A stretch of DNA of 64,000 nucleotides from Streptomyces sp. NBC_00234 (GTDB taxonomy: Bacteria; Actinomycetota; Actinomycetes; Streptomycetales; Streptomycetaceae), in NCBI RefSeq assembly GCF_036195325.1, contig NZ_CP108101.1:5456001-5520000 (forward strand), given 5' to 3'. Both the position numbers and the translations under genes were made by a program. A model generated the notes under the pieces. It searched no databases, was not told the origin of the DNA, and was given only the letters and a program-made list of their open reading frames with translations. Below, one piece after another: positions 10,141 through 17,339 of the stretch. Each line of letters begins with the position of its first letter. The stretch's first letter is position 1.

Positions 10141-10725
10141 TCAGTGCGAACGCGGGGACAGGGCCGCGAACACGACGTCGGCGGCGCGCGCGGTGACCTC
10201 GGCCTCGTTGCTGATGGCCCAGGCTGCGACGCGCGAGGCCGTGGCGGCCGGGATCTCCTCGCTGATTCCGGGCGCCGCCGGAATGTCGTGCGTCGCGTGG
10301 GCGTCGTACGGGAGGACGACGCGATAACCGCGTGCCAGGGCCCCGCGTGCCGTGGCCTGGACGCACATCTCGGACATCAGGCCGCAGACGGCGAGTCCCC
10401 GCACTCCGTGGCCGGCCAACAGGCCGCCCAGCGGGGTTTCCTCGAATCCGTCGTCCCGGGACTTGCGGACGACGGCCTCGCCGGGGCCCTCCCCGACCGG
10501 GAAGTGGAGCTCCCAGCCGGGGGTGTGGGGCTCGTCGCCCGCTCCGGCCGGCCCGTCGTTCTGGATGTGCACGACGAGCGCCCCGCTCTGCCGGGCCCGC
10601 GCGATCAGTCCGGCCGTCCGGTCCAGGAGCAGGGCGGCCCCGGGGACGGCTCGGTCGCCGGTGACGGAGGTGGACTGCACGTCCACCACGAGGAGGGCCT
10701 GGAGGGGAATACCGGAAGAGGTCAT
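10141..10725 (-). CDS. Cysteine hydrolase, isochorismatase family
   Basis: 194-residue isochorismatase-like hydrolase. The catalytic triad is visible: Asp in LLVVDVQ, Lys in VVRKSRDDGF and Cys in CGLMSEMCVQATARGA. Substrates in this family range from isochorismate to nicotinamide and N-carbamoyl compounds, and nothing here decides among them. The start is the ATG at 10725 (MTSSGIPLQ); it lies in the 10-bp perfect palindrome ATGACGTCAT at 10724-10733. Divergent from lon, with about 160 bp between the two starts. The 1,026-residue frame that continues through lon antisense is an artefact of GC codon bias. Confidence 0.9.
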   Translation of the reverse strand: MTSSGIPLQALLVVDVQSTSVTGDRAVPGAALLLDRTAGLIARARQSGALVVHIQNDGPAGAGDEPHTPGWELHFPVGEGPGEAVVRKSRDDGFEETPLGGLLAGHGVRGLAVCGLMSEMCVQATARGALARGYRVVLPYDAHATHDIPAAPGISEEIPAATASRVAAWAISNEAEVTARAADVVFAALSPRSH

Positions 10726-10845
10726 GACGTCATCATGGCGACCCCACTCCGACGCCCTCCACGTGATTTCGAGCCGTGGGGCCGGCCCCGACGGGTGATC
10801 GCTGAGAGCGAACAGGGCCTGGGGAACATTCGGTGGCTCAGGAGC

Positions 10846-10866
10846 ATTGAGTCCACATAGCTCAAC
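10846..10866 (+). promoter_or_regulatory. HAIR operator (HspR-associated inverted repeat) upstream of lon
   Basis: The sequence reads ATTGAGT, seven bases, GCTCAAC. The HAIR consensus bound by the heat-shock repressor HspR is CTTGAGT-N7-ACTCAAG, so 11 of 14 arm positions match with the exact 7-base spacer. It lies 22 bp before the lon ATG. HspR control of lon is established in Streptomyces. The match and the location are seen; binding is inferred. Confidence 0.85.
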
Positions 10867-10887
10867 TTGACTGCCGAAGGGGAGATC

Positions 10888-13311
10888 ATGGCTACGGAGT
10901 CCAAGGCGTTCACACCGATCGATCTGCCTGTGCTGCCGCTCGACGACGAGGTAGTGCTGCCCGGAATGGTGGTGCCGCTGGATCTGTCGGACACGGAGGT
11001 ACGGGCTGCCGTGGAGGCCGCCCAGGCCGCCGCGCGCGCCGATGGCGGCAAGCCCGAGGTGCTGCTCGTCCCGCGTATCGACGGGACCTACACGGGGACC
11101 GGCGTCCTCGGCACCGTCGAGCAGGTCGGCCGGCTCTCGGACGGAGACCCGGGTGCGCTCATCCGGGCCCGTGACCGGGTGCGGATCGGTGCCGGGACCA
11201 GTGGGCCCGGCGGAGCGCTGTGGGTGGAGGGGACCAGGGTCGACGTGCTCGTCCCGGACCCGCTGCCCGGCTCCGCCGTGGAACTGGTCAAGGAGTACAA
11301 GGCCCTCGCGACCAGCTGGCTGAAGAAGCGCGGTGCCTGGCAGGTCGTGGACCGGGTGCAGCAGATCGAGGACATCTCCGCGCTCGCCGACAACTCCGGT
11401 TACTCGCCGTTCCTGACCACGGCCCAGAAGGTGCAGCTCCTGGAGACCGCCGACGCGGTCGCCCGGCTGAAGCTCGCCATCCAGTGGCTCGGTGAGCACC
11501 TCGCCGAGCAGGACGTGGCCGAGTCCATCGCCAAGGACGTCCAGGAAGGCGTCGACAAGCAGCAGCGCGAGTTCCTGCTGCGGCGCCAGCTCGACGCCGT
11601 ACGCAAGGAGCTGTCGGAGCTCAACGGCGATCCGGAGGACGAGTCCGACGACTACCGGGCGCGCGTCGAGGCCGCCGAACTTCCCGAGCACGTCCGTGAG
11701 GCCGCGCTCAAGGAGGTCGAGAAGCTGGAGCGCTCCTCCGACCAGAGCCCCGAGGGCTCCTGGATCAGGACCTGGCTCGACACCGTCCTCGAACTGCCGT
11801 GGACCGAGCGGACCGAGGACGCCTACGACATCCCGGGCGCCCAGCGCATCCTCGACGCCGAGCACGCGGGCCTCCAGGACGTGAAGGAGCGGATCACCGA
11901 GTACCTGGCGGTGCGCAAGCGGCGCGCCGACCGGGGGCTGGGCGTCGTCGGCGGCCGGCGCGGTGGCGCCGTGCTGGCGCTGGTGGGTCCGCCGGGCGTC
12001 GGCAAGACCTCGCTCGGGGAATCCGTCGCGCACGCCATGGGCCGCAAGTTCGTCCGTGTCGCGCTCGGCGGTGTCCGGGACGAGGCGGAGATCCGGGGCC
12101 ACCGGCGTACGTACGTGGGCGCCCTGCCCGGTCGCATCGTCCGGGCCATCAAGGAGGCCGGTTCCATGAACCCGGTCGTCCTGCTCGACGAGATCGACAA
12201 GGTCGGCTCGGACTTCCGGGGCGACCCGGCCGCCGCCCTCCTGGAGGTCCTCGACCCGGCGCAGAACCACACCTTCCGCGACCACTACCTGGAGGTCGAA
12301 CTCGACCTCAGCGACGTCGTCTTCCTGGCGACGGCCAATGTCCTCGACGCCATCCCGGAGGCCCTGCTCGACCGCATGGAGCTGGTCAGGCTCGACGGGT
12401 ACACCGAGGACGAGAAGGTCGTCATCGCCCGCGACCACCTGCTCCCGCGCCAGCTGGAACGGGCCGGTCTGGAGAAGGACGAGGTCACGCTCGACGAGTC
12501 CGCGCTGCGCAAGCTGGCCGGCGAGTACACCCGCGAGGCCGGCGTCCGCAATCTGGAGCGGGGCGTGGCCCGGCTGCTCCGCAAGGTCGCGGCCCAGCAC
12601 GAACTGGGCGACCGCGAGCTGCCGTTCACCGTCACCGACGAGGACCTGCGGGGCCTCATCGGACGCCCGCACCACGTTCCGGAGTCCGCGCAGGACCCGG
12701 CCGAGCGCCGCACCGCGGTGCCGGGCGTGGCCACCGGGCTCGCGGTGACCGGCGCGGGCGGCGACGTGCTGTTCGTCGAGGCGTCGCTGGCCGACCCGGA
12801 GACCGGCGCGTCCGGACTGACCCTGACCGGTCAGCTCGGCGACGTCATGAAGGAGTCCGCGCAGATCGCGCTGAGCTTCCTGCGGTCGCACGGCGCGGAG
12901 CTGGAGCTGCCTGTCGCGGACCTGAAGGACCGCGGCGTGCACATCCACTTCCCGGCGGGTGCGGTGCCCAAGGACGGTCCGAGTGCCGGCATCACCATGA
13001 CGACCGCGCTTGCCTCGCTGCTGTCCGGCAGACTGGTTCGTACGGACGTGGCGATGACCGGTGAGGTGTCGCTGACCGGGCGGGTGCTGCCGATCGGCGG
13101 GCTGAAGCAGAAGCTGCTGGCCGCGCACCGTGCGGGGATCACCACCGTGGTGATTCCCAAGCGGAACGAGGCCGACCTGGACGACGTCCCGGCCGAGGTC
13201 CTCGACGGCCTCGACGTGCACCCCGTGACGGACGTCCGCCAGGTGCTGGAGATCGCTCTCGCCCCGGCCTCGGCCGGGCTCCGGGAGCAGAGGGTCCCGG
13301 CCGCGGCGTGA
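10888..13311 (+). CDS. lon: ATP-dependent Lon protease
   Basis: 807-residue LonA-type protease that degrades misfolded and regulatory proteins in the cytoplasm. It has an N-terminal substrate-recognition domain (LPVLPLDDEVVLPGMVVPL), an AAA+ module with Walker A GPPGVGKTSLGES and Walker B VVLLDEIDK, and a C-terminal protease domain with catalytic Ser in KDGPSAGITMTTAL and Lys in GGLKQKLLAAHRAG. I used the ATG at 10888 (MATESKAFTP) because AAGGGGAG sits just upstream, instead of the upstream start at 10867, which would fall over the operator region. Regulation by HspR is suggested by the HAIR site. The gene ends in a hairpin shared with the convergent deacetylase. Confidence 0.98.
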   Translation: MATESKAFTPIDLPVLPLDDEVVLPGMVVPLDLSDTEVRAAVEAAQAAARADGGKPEVLLVPRIDGTYTGTGVLGTVEQVGRLSDGDPGALIRARDRVRIGAGTSGPGGALWVEGTRVDVLVPDPLPGSAVELVKEYKALATSWLKKRGAWQVVDRVQQIEDISALADNSGYSPFLTTAQKVQLLETADAVARLKLAIQWLGEHLAEQDVAESIAKDVQEGVDKQQREFLLRRQLDAVRKELSELNGDPEDESDDYRARVEAAELPEHVREAALKEVEKLERSSDQSPEGSWIRTWLDTVLELPWTERTEDAYDIPGAQRILDAEHAGLQDVKERITEYLAVRKRRADRGLGVVGGRRGGAVLALVGPPGVGKTSLGESVAHAMGRKFVRVALGGVRDEAEIRGHRRTYVGALPGRIVRAIKEAGSMNPVVLLDEIDKVGSDFRGDPAAALLEVLDPAQNHTFRDHYLEVELDLSDVVFLATANVLDAIPEALLDRMELVRLDGYTEDEKVVIARDHLLPRQLERAGLEKDEVTLDESALRKLAGEYTREAGVRNLERGVARLLRKVAAQHELGDRELPFTVTDEDLRGLIGRPHHVPESAQDPAERRTAVPGVATGLAVTGAGGDVLFVEASLADPETGASGLTLTGQLGDVMKESAQIALSFLRSHGAELELPVADLKDRGVHIHFPAGAVPKDGPSAGITMTTALASLLSGRLVRTDVAMTGEVSLTGRVLPIGGLKQKLLAAHRAGITTVVIPKRNEADLDDVPAEVLDGLDVHPVTDVRQVLEIALAPASAGLREQRVPAAA

Positions 13312-13357
13312 GTGCCACGCGGTGACGGGCGTGGCGTGACGTGCACGGCCGGTACGG

Positions 13358-13392
13358 ACGGCCCGTTCTCCCCGGTGGGGAGGGCGGGCCGT
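13358..13392. terminator. Bidirectional hairpin terminator between lon and the deacetylase
   Basis: ACGGCCCG and CGGGCCGT form the outer stem, with an inner CTCCCC/GGGGAG stem around a GGT loop. It lies between convergent genes (lon stop 13311, deacetylase stop 13430) with no long T tract, as is usual for Streptomyces terminators. Confidence 0.75.
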
Positions 13393-13429
13393 TCCGCGTG
13401 GGCGCGCCCCGAACCCGGGCGGGCACGTC

Positions 13430-14194
13430 CTACGGCCGGTAGACCGTGCCCGGAACCGGCTCCGCCGGGGCCATCAGCTGGGGGACCGTCACGAAGGTGT
13501 AGCCGCGCTTCTTCAGTGTGTCGATGATGCCCGGCACCGCGGGCACGGTGCCCTTGTAGATGTCGTGCAGAAGGATCACGCCGTCCTTGCCGGCCTGGTC
13601 GAGTATCCGCTTCCTGATCAGCGCCGAGTCGTTCGTGGAGTAGTCCTTCGCCGTCGCGCTCCACAGGATCTGCGACAGCCCCAGCTCCTTGCAGATCCTG
13701 GACACCGTGTCGTCGGTGCGCCCCTGCGGCGGTCGCATCAGCCGCGGCTTCTTGCCGGTGATCGCCACGATGGCGTCCTGCGTCTTCTCCAGCTCGGCCC
13801 GTATCTCGGCGGGCTCCCGGTCGGTCAGGACCTCGTGCGACCAGGTGTGGTTGGCCACCTCGTGCCCCTCGGCCTCGATCCGGCGCACGGTGTCCGGGTG
13901 CTTGAGCACGTGCTTCTCGCCGAGCAGGAAGAAGGTGGCGGGCACCTTCTTCTCCTTGAGGATGTCCAGGAGCCGCGGGGTGTCCTCGGCCGGGCCCGCG
14001 TCGAAGGTCAGCGCTATGCACTTCGCCTTGCGGCAGTCGACCTGGCCGAACGACCCCTTGGCGTCGGCCGCGGCGTCCTGACGCGCCGAACCGGGCGCCG
14101 TGGTCTCCATCGAGCAGCCGCTGAGCGCGAATGTGAGCGCGGTCACGAGAGCGGCAGCCAACCCGACACCGGACGACATCGTCTTTCTGGGCAC
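13430..14194 (-). CDS. Polysaccharide deacetylase lipoprotein (NodB/CE4 family)
   Basis: 254-residue secreted lipoprotein. The signal peptide ends in a lipobox (FALSGC, Cys at about residue 27), so it is anchored to the outer face of the membrane. The NodB domain follows: motif 1 is ALTFDAGP, motif 2 is the zinc-binding HTWSH, motif 3 RPPQGR, and motif 5 ILLHD. Motif 1 normally reads TFDDGP; the second Asp, a metal ligand in most CE4 enzymes, is Ala here. The GTG start at 14194 has GAGGAG nine bases upstream. The likely substrate is peptidoglycan or another cell-wall glycan, fitting the adjacent lysozyme. The upstream region has unusual TGTATA repeats. Confidence 0.9.
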   Translation of the reverse strand: MPRKTMSSGVGLAAALVTALTFALSGCSMETTAPGSARQDAAADAKGSFGQVDCRKAKCIALTFDAGPAEDTPRLLDILKEKKVPATFFLLGEKHVLKHPDTVRRIEAEGHEVANHTWSHEVLTDREPAEIRAELEKTQDAIVAITGKKPRLMRPPQGRTDDTVSRICKELGLSQILWSATAKDYSTNDSALIRKRILDQAGKDGVILLHDIYKGTVPAVPGIIDTLKKRGYTFVTVPQLMAPAEPVPGTVYRP

Positions 14195-14244
14195 AGCAGT
14201 TCACTCCTCAAGGCCGACCGCACGGGCTGTGCGGCACGCCGAGG

Positions 14245-14276
14245 ACTATACATAGTGTGTATACATGCGGTGTATA
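14245..14276. promoter_or_regulatory. Operator-like AT-rich inverted repeats upstream of the deacetylase
   Basis: Within GC-rich DNA this stretch contains CTATACA and TGTATAG as outer arms around a central TGTATACA palindrome, three copies of a TGTATA-type element in about 30 bp. GntR-type regulators often bind GTATAC-centred palindromes, but the regulator is unknown. It sits 50-80 bp upstream of the GTG at 14194, consistent with a promoter/operator for that gene. Confidence 0.45.
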
Positions 14277-14344
14277 GAGGGCCGTGATGGTGGCCGTGCA
14301 GGACGAAAGGCCAGGTCGGGCGGGTTTTGGTCCGGTACGACGAA

Positions 14345-14376
14345 GGCCCCGGCGACGGGTGCTCGTCGCCGGGGCC
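14345..14376 (-). terminator. Hairpin terminator downstream of the lysozyme gene
   Basis: GGCCCCGGCGACG and CGTCGCCGGGGCC form a perfect 13-bp stem around a 6-base loop, 24 bp past the stop codon at 14400. Confidence 0.85.
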
Positions 14377-14399
14377 CGCTCTGCGAAGCGGTGGGGAGG

Positions 14400-15224
14400 T
14401 CAGCCGTTCGCGAGCGCCTGGACGCGGTCGAGGGCGCCGTTGAAGTGGTTGTGGTCGCCGACCGTCGGGCCGGACGACGTGTACTGCCATATCGTGTAGT
14501 AGCCCCAGCCGGCCGGGAGTTCACCCACGGTCGTGTTGTAACGGGCCACCCAGAGCGGGTTGGTGGCGCCGAAGCTGGAGTTGTTGCCCGTGCAGGTCTG
14601 CCACCAGCTGGTCGCGGTGTAGATCACCGCGTCGCGTCCGGTGCGCGCCTTGTAGGTGTTCACGAAGTCGCGGATCCAGGAGACCATCCCGGCCTGGGTC
14701 TTGCCGAAGCACTGCGCGCCGTACGGATTCCACTCGATGTCGAGCACGCCCGGCAGCGTCCTGCCGTCCCGCGACCAGCCGCCCCCGTTGTCCACGAAGT
14801 AGTTGGCCTGGGTCGCGCCGCTGGTCGTGTCCGGGGTGGCGAAGTGGTACGCCCCGCGGATCATGCCGACGTTGTAGGAGCCGTTGTACTGCTGCGCGAA
14901 GTAGGGGTTCTTGTAGTACGTCCCCTCGGTGGCCTTGGCGTAGGCCCACTTCACGCCGCTGTTCCAGAGGGTCGACCAGGCGACGTTGCCCTGATGGCTG
15001 CTGACGTCCACGCCCTCGGTCTGGACGGCGCGGGTGTCGCGGGGGAGGCCGCCCTGGCCGTCGTGGGCGATGACGCCCTGGCCCATCCTGGCCGTACCGC
15101 GGGCGGGGGTCTCGGCGGCGGTGGCCGCGCCGGGCAGGGTGAGGAGGAGGGAAAGCGCTGCGAGGAGGGCTCCTGCCGCGGCGAAGCGCGAGCGGCGTGA
15201 CGTACCGGATCTGTGCACGGGCAT
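14400..15224 (-). CDS. Secreted GH25 lysozyme (N-acetylmuramidase)
   Basis: 274-residue secreted muramidase. The signal peptide is at residues 1-37 (Arg-rich start, then GALLAALSLLLTLPGAATA-AE). The GH25 domain shows the DxSxxQG signature as GVDVSSHQGNVAWSTL, the acidic catalytic region GVLDIEWNPYG and the barrel-end motif IWQYTSSG. It cleaves beta-1,4 bonds between MurNAc and GlcNAc, the cellosyl type. The start is the ATG at 15224, with GGAGG eight bases upstream; the longer frame adds an unlikely N-terminus. Divergent from the MarR gene; the 250-bp spacer holds two short inverted repeats (TGCCA/TGGCA at 15312-15325 and GAAAG/CTTTC). Confidence 0.94.
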   Translation of the reverse strand: MPVHRSGTSRRSRFAAAGALLAALSLLLTLPGAATAAETPARGTARMGQGVIAHDGQGGLPRDTRAVQTEGVDVSSHQGNVAWSTLWNSGVKWAYAKATEGTYYKNPYFAQQYNGSYNVGMIRGAYHFATPDTTSGATQANYFVDNGGGWSRDGRTLPGVLDIEWNPYGAQCFGKTQAGMVSWIRDFVNTYKARTGRDAVIYTATSWWQTCTGNNSSFGATNPLWVARYNTTVGELPAGWGYYTIWQYTSSGPTVGDHNHFNGALDRVQALANG

Positions 15225-15430
15225 GTGAGTGCCTCCGGGGCCTCGGTGGGGGGAACTGCCGACCCAGAGGCACGTGCGGGACACCCCTGGAGAACTGCCA
15301 TGGTGTGGACATGCCACCGATGGCACCTATGAAGCTACGCACGTAGACCCGTGCGGCGGAAGAGGGCCTGGGAGCTGCCGTTGGTCTACGCCTGCGAAAT
15401 ACTGGCGGAGCTGCGGCGATGACCGGCGGC

Positions 15431-15443
15431 GAAAGAAACTTTC
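15431..15443. promoter_or_regulatory. Short perfect inverted repeat upstream of the MarR gene
   Basis: GAAAG-AAA-CTTTC, a 5-3-5 repeat, lies 32 bp before the GTG of the MarR gene in an otherwise GC-rich spacer. MarR proteins often bind such sites at their own promoters; that is inference only. Confidence 0.3.
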
Positions 15444-15474
15444 ATCGGCAGGAAAGCGTATGAGGGGTGCTGAC

Positions 15475-15957
15475 GTGCACGGGAGTGAAAGCGGGAGTGA
15501 ACCCGGCGCAGTCGCCGGGAGTGGTGTGGACCACGAGTTCCTCTCTCTGGAGCGGGAGTTGGCCGTCTTCCTGCGCCGGGCGCGGGCCAACTCCGGGGAG
15601 ATGGCCCGTGAGGTGCACCCAGACCTGGAATCCGCCGCCTACGGCCTCCTCGTACGGCTGGAGTCGGCGGGCCCGCAGCGGGCCACCGATCTCGCCGCGT
15701 ACATCGGCGTCGGCAAGGCGACCATGAGCCGCCAGCTGCGGGCCCTGGAGACGCTCGGCCTGGTGGCCCGCGAACCCGATCCGGCCGACGGCCGCGCCTG
15801 GCTCGTCCACCTCACCGGCGAGGGCCTCGCCCGCTTCCGCAGCGTCCGCGACGCCCGCCGTGAGCGCTACGTGCGCAAGCTCGCCGACTGGGACCGCACG
15901 GAGGTGGCCGAACTGGCGCGGCTGCTGCACCACTTGAACGAGCGGGCCGAGGACTGA
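15475..15957 (+). CDS. MarR-family transcriptional regulator
   Basis: 160-residue winged-helix regulator: an N-terminal helix (LERELAVFLRRARANSGEM), the HTH (RATDLAAYIGVGKATMSRQLRALETLGLVAREPDPADGR), then the wing and dimerisation helix (LARFRSVRDARRERYVRKLADW). The GTG at 15475 has GAGGGG with 7-base spacing; an ATG at 15460 is an alternative with weaker GGAAAG spacing. Divergent from the lysozyme, which is a candidate target. The ligand is unknown. Confidence 0.85.
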   Translation: MHGSESGSEPGAVAGSGVDHEFLSLERELAVFLRRARANSGEMAREVHPDLESAAYGLLVRLESAGPQRATDLAAYIGVGKATMSRQLRALETLGLVAREPDPADGRAWLVHLTGEGLARFRSVRDARRERYVRKLADWDRTEVAELARLLHHLNERAED

Positions 15958-16021
15958 CGGGCGCCCGGGCGGCACTCCACAGGACCCAGGGGCCGGACGA
16001 GACGCTGCGGACACCACCTAG

Positions 16022-16218
16022 GGCCTCTCGTTTGGATCATGCCGGGCTCGCGTGCCCTGGCGCGCGCTCCCCCGAGCTCTCGGCTTCGCTCGAGCAGGGA
16101 GGGGCCCCCTCCGGCGTTGTCGTCGGTCGCCGACGCTCCGCGTCGACTCTCTCCTCCGCCTTGCAGCTGCCCGCACCGGACCCCGCTCCCTGATCCGGCC
16201 TGATCCAAACGAAAGACC
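16022..16218. mobile_element. 197-bp MITE-like element with terminal inverted repeats and CTAG flanks
   Basis: The 18-base ends are GGCCTCTCGTTTGGATCA on the left and, on the other strand, GGTCTTTCGTTTGGATCA on the right, 16 of 18 identical. Both ends are abutted by CTAG (16018-16021 and 16219-16222), which reads as a 4-bp target duplication. There is no coding capacity; the interior is rich in short palindromes (GAGCTC, CTCGAG, GTCGAC). The right CTAG contains the TAG stop of the adjacent PP2C gene. The structure is seen directly; mobilisation by a related transposase in trans is inferred. Confidence 0.72.
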
Positions 16219-17004
16219 CTAGAACTCGAGGAAGGCCGCCGTCGCGTCGTCGTGGGTCTTGCTCCGGCGCAGGTACGTGCGCTCCGTGTCCGCCCGCTCC
16301 AGCTCCCGCACCCGGTCGATCAGCCCCTGGGGCCCCGCCTTCCGCAGCAGCCCCAGAGTGGCCGTCCAGTCGCCTTCCCGGAACTTCTCCGTCCAGCGGC
16401 TCGCCCCGTCCGTCAGCGCGGCCAGCGACCGTACCTCCGCGCGCGGCACCCGGCCGGTCACGGCGCGGGAGGCCACGCCGGGGTCGGCGGCGGCCGTGAA
16501 GAAGCCGCCCTCCTTGTTCCGGACGCGGGCGTCGGCGATCGCCTCGGAGGCGAGGGAGCCGGGCGGCAGCCGGTCCAGCCGGTCGTCGAGGACCGCGCGG
16601 ACCGCCCCGTCGGGCGACTCCAGGAGCAGCGCGGAGTCGGAGAGCACCAGATATTCGATCTCGTGTTCGTCCCAGCGGGTGAGCACCACGGTTGCCTGAG
16701 GCGTCCTTGCGTGAGAAAGGTCACACTGGAAACGATGCGTGTCGGCGGTGCGCCGGATGGACTCGGCGAGGACCTCCGTCAGCGTCAGATCTCTCCGCGA
16801 ACAGGACAGTTCGGCCAGCGAGCCGCCGAGCCGGGCGGTGAACCAGGGGACCGAGTGCACACAACCGTCGTCACCCTGCGGTGGCGTCACTCCGTCGAGC
16901 AGGACCAGCCCTCCACCCTGGCCGGACGCGGGGAGGGTGGCGGACACCCAGTCCTCGTTGGGGCGTTCCCTGCTGCCGGGTTCGGTCGCGAGTTCCATGC
17001 GCAT
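16219..17004 (-). CDS. PP2C-like serine/threonine phosphatase-fold protein
   Basis: 261-residue protein resembling PP2C-type phosphatases: an early acidic loop NEDWVSA at about residue 15, LLDGVTPP, a TVVLTRWDEHEIEYLVLSDSALLL core and ALTDGASRW, with a C-terminal HDDATAAFLEF matching the metal-binding aspartates near the end of PP2C domains. The usual DGxG motif is DGVT here, so catalytic competence is uncertain. Starts are possible at the ATG at 17004 or 16998; neither has a strong ribosome site. The stop codon lies inside the CTAG abutting the mobile element, so the last bases of the gene may have been set by that insertion. Confidence 0.7.
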   Translation of the reverse strand: MRMELATEPGSRERPNEDWVSATLPASGQGGGLVLLDGVTPPQGDDGCVHSVPWFTARLGGSLAELSCSRRDLTLTEVLAESIRRTADTHRFQCDLSHARTPQATVVLTRWDEHEIEYLVLSDSALLLESPDGAVRAVLDDRLDRLPPGSLASEAIADARVRNKEGGFFTAAADPGVASRAVTGRVPRAEVRSLAALTDGASRWTEKFREGDWTATLGLLRKAGPQGLIDRVRELERADTERTYLRRSKTHDDATAAFLEF

Positions 17005-17339
17005 CCGATCAGTCTGCACGACGCCTTCACGAGCCCTGCACGAACCGGACGTTGGCCCGTACCAGCAGGTCAGCCGGGCCCGGCGAGCGGAAGGAAACGC
17101 TCCGTGGAGGGTGCGGGCGGGCATCCTGCCAAAGCCTGGGCGGAACTTCCACCCGGTGGGCCGTGCATGCCCGAGGGGGCCCCAGGGGAGACTTGTTCGC
17201 CAACTCCGGAGTGATGTTCACTCGTTCGAGTGGCGGAGCGGTTGATGCGCGCCCCCCTCTCAAAAGCACTGGAATGGTCAGAAGCCGTACCAGGGGTGGG
17301 CGCCTGTTCATGTGACCGTATGTCACCTCTGCTTCATGG
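17005..17339. other. 335-bp intergenic region between divergent PP2C and conservon genes
   Basis: No convincing small gene, RNA gene or terminator was seen. Near the right end, GTGAC-CGTAT-GTCAC at 17312-17326 is a perfect inverted repeat 14 bp before the sensor-kinase GTG and could be an operator. A segment at about 17229-17280 recalls a tRNA D-arm but lacks pairing partners. Confidence 0.4.

Noticed and set aside
10141..13221. 1,026-codon open frame antisense to lon running into the cysteine hydrolase
   Set aside because: Only the last 194 codons, from 10725, encode a recognisable protein. The rest is the complement of lon.
15225..15474. c-di-AMP (ydaO) riboswitch in the lysozyme leader, as found before some Streptomyces cell-wall hydrolases
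   Set aside because: The conserved ydaO blocks were not found on the minus strand of this spacer; only two short inverted repeats are present.
17229..17290. tRNA-like segment resembling a serine tRNA D-arm (GGCGGAGCGGTTGATGCG)
   Set aside because: No acceptor stem pairing, no proper anticodon stem, and no T-arm in the right place. At most a decayed fragment.
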